In this document: positions 35,636 through 48,000 of the stretch, in pieces
Position numbering within the stretch: position 1 is the first letter of the stretch
Layout of the letters: each line of letters begins with the position of its first letter
From: Cyanoderma ruficeps
Taxonomy: Eukaryota > Chordata > Aves > Passeriformes > Timaliidae
Length of the DNA: 64,000 nucleotides
Assembly (NCBI GenBank): GCA_008694505.1
Contig: VZDJ01000623.1
Location: 12,398,443 to 12,462,442, forward strand
Direction of reading: 5' to 3'
Made by a program: the position numbers and the translations under genes
The notes under the pieces: model-generated
What the model saw: only the letters and a program-made list of their open reading frames with translations
Database searches by the model: none
Told to the model about the DNA's origin: nothing

Positions 35636-36335
35636 TTCAGATACTTAGATAGATTGATAAGGTTCCCTCTCAGTCATTAATTCTCAAGGCTGAACAGGTC
35701 CATCTCTCTCAGCCTTTCCTTGTAAAAATAAATGCTCCAGTCCCTTAATCACCTTTGGCACCTTCTGCTGGACCCACATCTGGAGCTTCTTGTCTCTGTT
35801 GTACTGAGGACCTCAGAATTGGGCACAGAACTCCAGATGTGGCCTCACTAGGGCTGAGTGGAGGGGCAAGATCACCTCTCTCAGTCTGCAGCAGTGTTAT
35901 TCCTAATGCACTCCAGGACACCTTCTTGGCCACAAGGACACACTGCTGGCTATTGGATAGCTTGTTGTCCACCAGAAGCCTCAGCTCCTTCTCTGCAGAT
36001 CCTCTTTCCAACAGGCCCACCCCCAGTCTGTGCTGGGGTGTGGGGCTGTTCCTCTGCAGGTGCAGGAGTCTGCATTTGGCATTGCTGAATTCCAGGCATT
36101 TCTTCCCTGCCAATCTCTCCAACGTGGCGAGGTCCCTCTGAAGGGCTGCACAGCACTCTGGGGTATCAGCTGCTCCCACCAGGTTTGTATCCTCAGCAAA
36201 CATACTGCAGGGGCATCTGCCCCTTCATCCAAACCATTGATGAATAAGCTAAACAATACTGGGCCCAGTGCTGAACCTTGGGGGACACCATGAGTGTCTC
36301 AGACTAGACTCTGTGCTACTGACTATGACCCTTTG
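35636..36335 (-). mobile_element. CR1 LINE, copy 3 of 3, reverse-transcriptase C-terminal part
   Basis: Minus-strand copy lacking the 3' tail. The 152-codon minus frame at 35745-36203 reads MFAEDTNLVGAADTPEC near its start, the decayed FADDTKLGGAADTPEG catalytic segment of the CR1 reverse transcriptase. It continues through an LQRDLATLERLAGKK-like stretch, a SNAKCRLLHLQRN-like stretch and VDNKLSNSQQCVLVAKKV, all hallmarks of CR1 ORF2. The catalytic aspartate pair is disturbed (AEDT in place of ADDT). The overlapping minus frame 35981-36256 holds LFINGLDEGADAP, the segment just upstream, in another frame, so a frameshift separates them. It covers nearly the same part of CR1 as copy 2, so the two are separate insertions or duplicates. 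Confidence 0.92.
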
Positions 36336-36829
36336 GGATCATATTTCTTGAATATTTTATACTTGTTCAGCATGTATAATTTAAGGCAATATGGGTGGAA
36401 TGAATCACGTCTCTAAATCGGGGATTCAAAAAAGGGATTGAAAAGAACGATTTTCCACCTTATGTAAAATCCCCAGCAGCTTAGAAATTCAGCAGTAAGA
36501 CTCTGCTTTTCAACACCTAACTTTCTACACTGATTTGTATTGTATTTGGTGGAATAAAATGGAAGTAAAGTTCAATAAATGTGAACTAAATTTAGCATGA
36601 AATGTTCTACAACAGGAATACTGATACTGAAAATAATTTTAAATATCTGAAGTTGGAAACCAAAATAACAGAATAAACAGAATAAATATTAATAATATTG
36701 TAGTATAAAACAAAGAAAATCTGTTTACGTGAATGAAAAATTATTTCTTATTATTACTTATTATGTAAAGATCGTATGATTGATACCAGTAGACTTTTTG
36801 TCTTTTTCTGTTCTGAAAACCAGTGTGGT
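36336..36829. other. Unique A+T-rich spacer
   Basis: Separates the CR1 cluster from an ancient repeat. No feature is recognised. Confidence 0.5.
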
Positions 36830-37375
36830 TCTGTAGCTGCACAGGGTCAGACCACAGGTTTGTCTAGTCCAATAGTTAGTCCAATACTGTAGCAGTAGCA
36901 ACCAGAAAAATCTTATAGAAAGATTAAGGGAAAATGGAAAACATTATAAAGCAATTTTCCTTTTATATCCTATCAGTTTCTGACAATCATGAGGATTAAG
37001 AACTTCTGAGATGCAGATTAGGCACAAGACTCATTTTTAATAGCCGCTGACGGACTTTTCCCCATATACCAAACTAATCCCTTTTTCAATTCAACAAAGC
37101 ATTTTGCGACATTCTTTTGTCCGAATTGAGCCTGTTATCAAATAATTTCACTGGTTATGACCAGTTTTCTGTAGCGTAGGAAGTAGTGAATAATCATACC
37201 CTATTCCTCTCTCTTACTCACACGAGACAGTGATGTCCTGTCTCAATTGTCTCTTATCCAATAAGGGTATCTAATTTATTCAGTCGTTCCTATATGGAAA
37301 TATGTTTTGAGTCACTGCTCTTGGTCATTGTCTATTTTCTCTCTATACCTTCTAAGATGGGAGGGTAATAGTTTT
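36830..37375 (-). mobile_element. Ancient amniote CR1 remnant, 3' region
   Basis: Plus-strand marks in order: GGGTCAGACCACAGG then GTCTAGTCCAATA (near 36845-36880), TTTTTAATAGCCGCTGACGG (near 37035), AATTCAACAAAGC, a GTAGTGAATAATCATACCCT piece, and a final AGTCACTGCTCTTGGTCATTG piece. This order matches the complementary strand of an old CR1 3' end common in turtles and crocodilians ('GGTCAGACCAAAGGTCCATC ... TAATAGCCATTGATGGAC'). It is highly diverged. The identification is from memory of those copies and needs an alignment. Confidence 0.65.
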
Positions 37376-40300
37376 CAAGGGGTAGAATTGGTCTTTCCTA
37401 GGGAAGATGGTGTATGTGTTTACAAATTAGGTGTTCAGTCACATTCTGTCATCTGAGCTCCTCTTTAATTCATGGACACATACTATCATCTCTAGAATTG
37501 CTTCACATCAACATTTTTAAATAAGGTTACTTATTGCATTCATTTTTCCCTTTCCTTTTTTTTTCCCAAATGTGGCAAATGTTGAGCACACTAATTTACA
37601 TCCTAGAGCACGCGTACAATATATTTATGCAACTGACATGATGAATAAATTCTAGTTAGGTTTCAGTGGTTTTATTAATACTATCTACATTTACCTTGTC
37701 TTTTGACAGCTACCAAGTGTTGAGCGATTTCCAGCAGAATGAGTAACAAAGGTGTGCTAATCATATAATTTATTCTTGTTCAGATTTTGTTTGGTTCACC
37801 TGAAAATAAAACAACAAATGAGTGCAGTGTCAGATATAATTACATATCTGTAACTGGAAACTGAAAGCAAGATTTCTTTGCAGTATCCACCAGAAAAACC
37901 TTATCAAAATCTCTAAATGCATTCCATATTATTTTATGAAAACAAATAATCCTGACAATATTTTTGTTAATTTTTTGTATGTATTCATGAGCATATTTTA
38001 TTTCTGTACTGAATTTAATATCAGTAATTATTTGTTTTTGTCAAGTATTTGGCAGTTCTAAAACTATCCAGTTTAGACTCATGCTTGCTATAATTTTATA
38101 TCTCAAAACAATAGTAGCAACAAGCAAGGAATTCTACACAAGACAAGCAAGAATACAAGCTGCATTTTCTCTTATATTGTCACATCAATATTCATATAAA
38201 ATCCTTATCAGAAAAACGTTTTTTTTTCCTTTTAAAGATAGATTTAAGGAATTTGCATGGCTTTCTGACAAGCTTGTCTGCAGTCTTAATTTATTTTTTT
38301 TTTTTTTACAGAGCAAGTGAGCAGCATCTAAGAGACAATTTCTGAAAGCATGAGAGGGTTGGGTGATCTATACCTTTCAGACTTAAGACTTTGCTTATGT
38401 GGACACATCTCTTTTCCCTCTGCATTGATTTAAGAAGCAGCAACTGAAAAGTAAAGCTCTTGAATCTTTAGTGTTGGAGTCATAAAGCTTCTGACAGAAA
38501 ACCTACACTTGATTTTTTTGAAGTCAATAAACATTGTAATGTATATATATCTCTTAGCCTTGTTCGATTATAATGAATATGGTACCTCACATCTGGATAA
38601 CATAGAAAATAGACACATGTTATATTAGTGGTCTGAATTCACCTTACAAGACTCAAGACAGTACTATCAAATGCAGAATAAATAAATTATGAGATTTATT
38701 AGATATACTAATGGAATTCAAAAACTTTTCAGACATCCTTCCATCTTGTATAATTATTGTGAGAATTTCTGGAATTTCTGTAGCAGTCTACTGGTACACA
38801 AGAAAACAAAAAGTTGGAACTGTACCAAATATGATATCACTGTGATCTATTATGCTTCTCGCTACCTAACACACTGAAGGAAGACTTATTTGACAAAGAC
38901 AATAATTTGAGTTTAAGATGTTCTGAAATGCACTCTAAAAAAACAAAAGAAAACATTGATCAGTACTGAACTGCTTTCATGTGTTTGCAAAATGAAAAGT
39001 GATGCCAAAGAGATCTGCTGCAGAGGTGTCCAGATCAGTTAGATATCTAGAGTTCCCCTGTCTTCAACACAGAGGAAGAAACATTGCAAGACTCCAGTCT
39101 ATCATTCCTATATTAGAAATTTATTTTAAGAAAGGATAAAGTAAATTATATACAGGTCTACTTGATTTCACTGACCTCAAGGAAATTAGAATAGCTGGAG
39201 GTATCTACATGGCAGATGTCCAGGTTTAGTTACCTGAATGCTATTAGGATTTTTGGGTTTGGGTTTTTTTTTATTTTCCTAATTTAATATAAAATAAAAT
39301 ATTTTATTTGTTCAGGCTCCTTTTCAAATTTTATTTCTCCATCTTCCAGTCAGTTGAAAATATTTGTATTATAATGAAATTTCTGACTGACAGTTTCATA
39401 TATTTCAAGCATATGGGAGACTTTGTACTAAGAAGAGAGAAATTCTATCCAGATTTTTGAGCAGTTTAAGCTTATACTTTTCATTAACTACAGCAAGCTG
39501 GGGATGTGGAGGGAATGGACTCAGGGGAAGAGATAGAAAGAGTGCACCACATACTTCCTAGATCCCTCATAAATTGTTCAGATGATTAACTACCAATGGT
39601 GTTACATTCACTTAATATCAGATCTGAATTTACCTAGCTTCAGGTTTTTTTCCTTTGAAGAATTTTCTTTTCCTGTATCCCAGTACAGTTCTACTGCAAA
39701 ACACTTGATATGCAGTACTTGTAGTAATTATACATTATTTCTGAAGATTTCATTGCATCTTGGTCTTGAAGCAGTATGTTCTATCCACAGTCCTAGTTAA
39801 AATTAGTTTTACACAATTTAAAATTCTCACGTTGAACATAGTTGGGTTATCTTATTTTTCTGCTAGTAATTTAAATAATATTACCATTGCATTTGATCAC
39901 CATAAAATATTTCTCACTATAATAAAAATTGGAGATTATAGAGGATAAGTAAAACATAGGTGATATTTATATTTTTGATCTGTCAGAAATGCTAATGGTA
40001 AAATTTTAATGCTTTGGAATCCAGAAATTGAATTCCTGTCTGGATAAGTAAGCATTTGAATAAAGCTGCAAGAAACATGAAAGAATTAAAAGTTACTTAG
40101 ATTTTTCTTTTTTAATTACTGTTTATTTAGTAGAACCTTAATTCTGTGTCAGTACCATTTACTGAAGCAATATGGGGAAGACAAGTTGGATTAACTAGAA
40201 ATTGATAAAATATTAGTTTGGTTAATCAAGAACACAATACACAATGAAAATATTGCAAAGTGACTTCTGTGTCAAATATGAGTGCAGATAGGTATCCAAC

Positions 40301-43300
40301 TTTCATTGCTTTCTTGGGAAAAAACCAAATCCTTATGAATATTGCTGATTTGAAATGGAAACAAATTCACATGTGCACATATACATGCACAGACACTTGT
40401 CATGTCTCTGTGAAGTGGGGATTTGGATTTCACCTGTGGTGACCTGATCACATCCTTCTGCTTCTTCTGATCATTAGACCTCATTCAAAGCAGGGAATTG
40501 CACTTTTGTCTCCTTAATGTCAGCAGACTTCCTTTAAAATCAGGTATAAAGAAGCATTGTTATAAGTCTATTAATTTGAACTCTTTTTTGTAAATAATTA
40601 TTCCACTGATATAAATATGTTTCTGTGTGTGAGAGAGAGAAAAATGAAAAAAGAACTCTTCTTACTAATATACTGTTCCTAAACATTTATCTGGTTACTT
40701 TATCTGGTTAGCTTCAGGATGTAGTTGAGTTCTTTATCGCTCTCTGTTTTTTTTTTTTTTTATTTTGGATCTAAGAATTTTCTCCTAATGATAGTTACAT
40801 TAAAAGTAGCTTGCTTGGATAAAATATTTTATTTCCAGAAGTCTCTATTTCGTGTTTAAACAACTATTGGGAAGTGTTTTGTCCACCAGGGTATCTAACT
40901 GAGTAAAATATTTTTGGCCATACAGATGTTATTGAGTTGCATTGAATTTACTCTGCATTCTCAACCTGAGTTTATTTGTCTACTTCAGGCACACCTAATC
41001 AAGAGAATATTGAAAACATTAATCATTTAGGAACTAGGAATAATGTTTATTTTCTACTTTTGAGTATTGAAGCAAATGAATAATCTGGATTTACAGGTTG
41101 CAATAGCAAGGTCAGCAAAGATTAAGACAATTTCAGTGTTTATAAAATTATTAAAAGATATTGCGTTAATATGGGGTGAAACAGAAGGAATGGGAACATA
41201 GAAAATTTGAAAGAAAGGAGGTGATATTAATTTAAACCGTACTGTATGCAACTGACCAAATGTTGTAAGACTCCCCTATACAGAAATGTCATTTAGGTTG
41301 CTTAGACTAAACACCCAAAATGTTTAAGGTGAACTTTCATCACCCACTGGCAGAGTTAGGGCAACTGTTGATCAGCATAGAGAAAGGTCATTAATTTTAT
41401 CACTGATTTGCCAACCTGTTTCACATTGTTTTCTTTCAGAGATTCAATGGCAGATCAAGGCAGTAGGGAGCTTCATATTACTGATGCTTCATTATTTAAA
41501 TTATACTTGTGAACATAATAAAAAATATTATATTTACCACTTAAAAGTAGACTACAGATTAAAGTTTTTCTGTCTTAAAGTTTTTCTCTTTAAATTAAAT
41601 CCATCCTTTCATGCATAGTTACTCTCCTCTTCTATCCCATGATGCCCATATAGAATTACACTGCTGAGAAATTTGAGCTAAAGAACAGTCTTGGAGATGC
41701 TATAGCTTCTTTAATAGAGTGCTGTGTATGGAAAAGTTATACTGGAATTGTGCAGATGTGGTAATCTGTAGAAGAACTCTATGTCATCAGAAGAAACCCA
41801 AACTCTTAATAGTGCATTGTATACCACAACTAAATAGGTCTTTCATTCCCAGCTCTCCATCTTTCACTGCAGTGTTTCATCATCCTATCTGTTTAAAACT
41901 TTCCTGTGATTTAAGCCTGTTTTCATGCCCTTCACTTAGATAAATCAAAAATTAATTCTTACTGTCTATTAGATAAAATACTGAGGGAAAGGTCCCTGGT
42001 TCCAGTACTTCTTTTCTTGAATTTTAAACCTTCTAATGTTAATTCTGATGATATTCAAGGGGAGTTGTTTTATATTTTTTTTTTCTGACAGAGACAATTT
42101 ATAATGGATAATTTACATAATTACAGGATGAATCAGATCAGGATATGTTTTCATTGTGTTAAGCAAAACTATATCAGGTACATTATAAGGGAAGAAGAGT
42201 GGTTGTGTTACCCAGCTAGGTTCAATTTAATATGCATTTTAGTGGAAGTTGTGTTTACTCTTTTCCATGTGTGGAAGCCACATTAACTCTAAAGAGAAAG
42301 CACTGATAGTAAATTGCTGCCAGGAAATCTTTGTAGCAATTCAGCAATACAGATCACTAAGTCTGCCAGGTGATAGGTGATAACAAAGCTATTTTCTCTG
42401 TCATCTTGTACAATCCAAAGTCATACGAATGCAGCAAAGTAAAAATACTCCACTTTCATACCCAACATACAAAGTAACAAAAGAAAAGAAAAAAAAGGAA
42501 AAAAAAAAAGCAAATCTCATTCAGATAGAATGAAGTTTCAGAGGAATTTTATATATGGCTTCAGAGAAAAACGTTTTTGACATTTTCTGGCTGGTTACAG
42601 TCCTATTCTAAGAGAGGGAAATCTTCCTTAAAGATAGGGAGAAAAGGAAGAGAGTGACAAATTCACTGGGCATATTTAAAAGTGGGGAAAGTTCCCACTT
42701 TTTTTTTTTTTTTTTGGTGGGGAAATATATACAATACAAGTTTTGACATTTTAATATATAGATGGATTCAGAAGTCTACTCTGGACCTGAAGGCAAGGAT
42801 GCATCATTGAGTTTATTTGTTTATAGAATGAAACATGAAGCCTTAGAGAGTCTGATGCTGAAACTGTCAGTGTACCATGAATCACTGGTGCATAGGATAA
42901 TGCATTATTTTTATATGCTTCTCCCTGAATAAAAATGACAACAAATAAGGACAACAACTTAGCAAAATATGGAGGACAAAAGCCAAAGCTGAAATATTTC
43001 ACTAAAATTCCTGAGGTCAGCTATTTTCCAAAATATTCAGATTTGAAAGACACTAAGTCACAAAAGCACAGTCTTATGGTAGTGGATCATTTGGATTTTT
43101 TGGCTGGAATTCCTTTGGATTGACACAGGTTATGGCAGTTTTTTAATTATGTGCTCAATTATTCAATCATAATGTGTGAAGAATGTTTCTCAGTCACGAA
43201 GCAGCTCAGTGATTTTAATCCATATAAACCAGGCTGCTGAAGAGGAGCAACGAGCTAGACTGCTATCATGCACAACTGGGTAACTTATTTTTACCACTGG

Positions 43301-44246
43301 AGGATTCTTCTATGAAATAGTAATATTAAAGCTATTGCAGAAAGTAGAGGTATCATATTGCATTTTTCACTCTCATGTGGAGTTTAGATCATTGCTGTTG
43401 CTGTGATGCTCTCTGTTTCAACTGTGTAAGTGATCTTCTTACAATTTTTATACTTCCCCTCATACCTTTGGTGTAACCTTGCAAGTAACTCAGTATATCA
43501 CGTCCATTTGAGATAATCTCTGAGCTGTCTAATTGTACAGTGTTCCACTGTTGGTACTCAGTGCCTCATTTGGTAGTTTTTCTCCATGGATTTGAAATAC
43601 ACAATGCAGAAATTACATACATTATTTCTAAATATATCTTGTTTAGCTATAATCTTCTGAGTTAATATGATTATTAGTATTCTCATGAGTGAAAACAAAA
43701 TGCTCCCCTAATCCTCATAAATTAAGAAACCATATTTGTTTCAGCATTTCTTACAGTGTGTTTTTAGCCTAATAGCAATGTACTGTAGGTGGTACTTACA
43801 ACTTTGAGACCATTTTGAGTAATTCAAGTAGTGCCCCTGTGACCTTCTGAGTGCTAGTTTCACTGCAGAAAACACCTTTAGCTCTTTCTGATTTGCTTTT
43901 AAGAACAGCTCCCTTTTGCAATATTAAGATGTTTACAAGGCCACAGCTCTTTACCTTAAAACTGTAGTGAATTGAGATACTCACAGATGAACATAAGGAA
44001 AATATGAATTAATGTCAAAATTAGGTGTGAGATACTCCTGACTGCCAGATTTCTGCCTGATCCATGAGAGTAGGTGTCCCTTTGGAATGCCACAATTCTG
44101 AAAAGGATTCAGTAACTGATGTCAGGAGTCTTGTTTTTCAGGACAGCATTGCAGAACAAGTGTGAGAGACTGAAATGTTCTGATTAACGGCTTAAACACT
44201 GTCATGAAGAATATTTTTTTCTTTATGGCAAAACTGAATAAAGAAG
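37376..44246. other. Long unique A+T-rich non-coding stretch
   Basis: Nearly 7 kb without a recognised gene, RNA or mobile element. Homopolymer T-runs lie near 38290-38310, 40748-40762 and 42700-42715, and an A/G-rich run near 42480-42510. Open frames never exceed 83 codons. Weak regulatory function cannot be assessed without conservation data. Confidence 0.45.
42678..42702. repeat. Hairpin leading into a T-run
   Basis: AAAAGTGGG and its exact complement CCCACTTTT pair as a 9-bp stem (42678-42686 with 42694-42702), extendable by a G-T and an A-T pair. It runs directly into a homopolymer T-run. A stem plus T-run resembles a Pol III or bacterial-style terminator only by form; no transcript is known here. 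Confidence 0.6.
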
Positions 44247-45080
44247 CTGTGACCACCTAAGCCCACCCTTCCCTGAATATAACTCCTGACTGGAACTTTG
44301 GACTGTGAGTTAATCTGCTTAAGGAGTGTTGAGATAGATAAAGCTGACACTAGAGTCCAATTATCTCAGGTCTAGGGAGAAGGTCTAGGGCTGAGGGAGA
44401 AGAATATATCCACAAGGAAAACCAAACCCAGCAGCTGTCTTGAAAATCATCTTTGCAGGGTTCAGGGGAATGCCACAGCCCATGGTGAGGCCAGATTTGC
44501 ACACACACTGCCCCCCAGCGAAGGGGAAGGAGGAGAATTTTGGGTATGTGGCATAACCTCTGGTCACAGGCAGTGAACATTCACCCTCCCTCACACAAAC
44601 TGGCTCAGGTGTTAATCCTTCCACCATGACAAGGCCACATCCACAGGACATTCAGCTGAGGAGGTCACAAAACATCAAAGACCCTCCAACCACCCCTGAG
44701 ACTGCAAAATGATGCAACAGATCCAGAGTCTGTTGAAAGAGACTGTGTCAAACTTGCCCTCCCAGGGGAGGTACCTGGGCATTCCCATATGCCCAAACAT
44801 TGGGAATGAGTCTGTTGGACTCTATGCTTTGCAGGACTCTCACCACCAAGAAGACCAGAAGAACAGGATCAACAGGACACAATGGGGATCCATGGAGTGG
44901 TGATATTTTCTACTTAATCTGTTTCTCTGTTACTCTCTTTCTCTCACCCACTCCCCCATTTCTAATTTTTCTCTCTCTCTATTTTCTGTTAAATAAAAGC
45001 CATACTATTGCCATTAACAAATGGTCTGCTTTGTACCTTAATTTGAGCAGAGGTATTTCTCTAATAATTTTAATAACCAG
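44247..45080 (+). mobile_element. LTR-like block, plus strand
   Basis: The composition shifts from A+T-rich flank to a mixed, C-rich block starting around TGTGACCACCTAAGCCCACC. The block passes through a pyrimidine-rich stretch (44930-44985) and reaches AATAAA at 44992-44997, followed by CCATACTATTGCC. This is the layout of an LTR with U3 on the left and a polyadenylation signal near the right end. Frames of 64-95 codons inside have no domain. I could not define matching inverted ends or a target-site duplication, so the limits are approximate and the class is unknown. A processed transcript is the main alternative. Confidence 0.45.
44992..44997 (+). promoter_or_regulatory. AATAAA polyadenylation signal in LTR-like block
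   Basis: A canonical hexamer right after a CT-rich tract, placed as expected for the R region of an LTR on the plus strand. Confidence 0.45.
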
Positions 45081-48000
45081 ATCATAAATCCACTTTTTTA
45101 AAGTAGTCTATGCAGCACTGGGGGAAGATGTTGGAAAATTTTATTGAAATTTTTTTAAACTTTAGTGCAATAGTGTTTGATCCCAATATCTGTGATGGAT
45201 ATTCTTGTGCCAGGAATTGCTTCCTTATTTACCTAAGTCAGTGATTAATATGTACTAGCAGATGTTTTAGTTTTGAGAACAAGGATTGTGTGTCAGAGCA
45301 AAGAACGATAAGGGAAGTTCGTTATGACCGCATATTTGAGACATTTTCAAGGAGAAGAAATTCATTAGAAGATCCAGAACCATATCCTAGTAAGTCCATG
45401 GAAATAATTAGCCTAAATGCATGTATTCAGACAATGTAATGAATATGTAATACAAATGTGATGAATATATATTAGTTTCAATAATATAAATTGTTCTGTT
45501 AGGTTGTTGAGTATGCATTACTTTATGAGCAATACCCATGCTTCCAGCACTGTTAATAAAGTAATGTTAGCTTTCTAACATAGCAAACTGATTGGACATT
45601 TATTTCATACTTTTCAGTGACAAGAGGAGGAAGGAGGCATTGAAATGTGTGAGACAGTTGAGAACTGAATATTAGGCTGGCAAGAGTGTTACAGGGCAGT
45701 GAAGCAGTGCTCAGTGTTATTGCTAGCTGGCTGTGTGGACTGTCTTCATGATCACTGGGTTGAATTGCTTTACTAGCAATTGCTGTCAGTGGGCATCAAA
45801 GAGTTTGGGACAACTGGCATTTTCAGAAGAGATAGGTAATTGAATAGACTGAGCAGTGTGACAGGAAAACAATTGGAGAGTTCCTAAAAATACATGTCCT
45901 ATTACATTCACATTGTACATTTAAATAAGATATCTCCTTGTATCTATGAACAGGAATAAGATTAAAACAAAGATCTTTCTCAGGTAGTCTGTATGCATTA
46001 AATATTTAGTTCATGCTCACTTGATTTAACTGAGCAATAAAAAAGAAGTCTTTTGATAATGAGAGGAAGCTATTGCTACTCAGAGTGGGTAGACAAGAAA
46101 GGATCTGCAGACGAACATTGTGCTGTTTGTTCATCTGTTATGCAACTAAGAATATTTCTGAAACTTTGAAAAGGAGATGGCCTGCAGGAATTGAAAATCT
46201 CCATTGAGGCAATGGTGAGTATTTGGATCATCATAACAATCCTTGTGACTATAGCAATGAAACTGGTAATTACAACACATTTTTAGTTTCAAGGCCTTTT
46301 TGCAATTATGTTGAAAGGTCAAGACAACATTACCCAACACAAGAAAGATTTCAAATCTGTGTTTAGCCTTTCAAGACTGTGTTTGAGCGATTTTCTAGAA
46401 AGTTTAACTTTCAAAGACAGTGGCCACTGAGGGCATTGGTGGGGGAGTGCATTGATTTATCAGCTCAAATCCTAGGCTTAAGTGAGCTCAGGGAAAAAAG
46501 AAGTGAATTCAAATATCAGTCAAAATGTGAGTAAGTGACACTTTTATACTTTTAAAGTGTAAAATCACAATTTTTTCATGTCTGATCACTTTTTCCAATT
46601 TAAGAGAACTTAAATATCTTTCACTCTGGCATTGATAACCACAGGATCAGTTCATCAAATAAAGAACACCAGCCAAGAACATGCTTTTGTGATAGCTTGC
46701 AAATGAAATTATTGCTCAAATAGACATGGAAAGCAAAATAAGACCTTTCAAAGTTGGAAGATAAATAGGCAAGTTCACAATTATTAAGTAGACTAATCAA
46801 CTTTCTTAGCAAAACTGTAGTTTATAAAAAAATAACTTCAAAAGGAAGATAATTTACAAGGAAAATCAACATATTTTAGAATTACTTGTAGAGTGATAAG
46901 GCAGACTTTTGTTTTTTCCAGCATTAGAGTTTTGATCTAAACATATCCAAAGGAAGCCTGCAGTCCTAATTTCCACCTCCATACCGGCTGATGTAATTTT
47001 TCTCCCCTTTATTCCACGTCACAGTTTGGGATTTGTGTTGTTTACATTCCCCAATTCGTTACAAAACTTATTCCTTCACACTTTAACGTCTATCATTTAA
47101 TTTTTGCTCATATATATTTCAATCTCTGTCTTAGACTAAATGTCATTATATTCCCCTTTTATCAGGGGTTGGATGGTCCTACTTGTCCTGCTTGCTGGAT
47201 GGTTCTGCTTGTCCCTTTACCACTCATGAGAGGCTTTACATTGAAAGGCACCTCAGCCTGTCCTTGTGACCACATCCTTTCCTCTCCACATTCCTGCAGA
47301 GGTTCACCATCTGTAGTTGCACAAAATTCAGTACTGCTGCACTCTGCTATTCTGTTGCATTGACATTGCCTGCCTTCACTTCAACACCTGTTTCTCCCCC
47401 AGGCTTTATTTTTTTTTATCCTCAAAGTTCCTATGAAATACTTCCTTCTTCTCCTTATTTTCTGTAGAACGACTAAAGATTTATTAGCCAGGAACTGTTT
47501 CTAATAACATGTATGTGCAGTGCCCAATTCAATAAGGTTCTTAGTGCTGTGAGAACCTCTCTGCTTCATGAATATGAGCCTGAATAACCCATTCTGTAAA
47601 GGCACACCAGACTACAGAGCAAAACCACATAAAAATATGGAGTGGTCACCACCTGTGGTACTGCCTCTGATCCTCCAGTACTAATAGCCAGGTAAGCTAT
47701 GGTGGCTGAGCTGCCTGCTGGTCATGCTTGGCACATCACCAGAGCAAGACTTGAGCTCACTGCTGGATATATTGGAAAGTTTCTTATCTGTTCAGCTGAC
47801 ACCCCTATCAATAAAGATGCTGTAAAACAAGTAAAAAAATAACATACCCACTAATTAATTTTTCCTGGACTGGAACTGTATTGTCTGGATAAGGATAATT
47901 CCTGGAATGATACTGTTGTGTAAGTTGAACTTCTCTCCACTTGCTGGCTGATGCAGAAAGGAGGCATCTATAGACAAGATCTTTCTATAAGTTTTGGATT

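Noticed and set aside
35745..36203. A 152-codon minus-strand frame that could be taken for a gene
   Set aside because: It is the decayed reverse transcriptase of a CR1 LINE, with a frameshift upstream and an altered catalytic motif.
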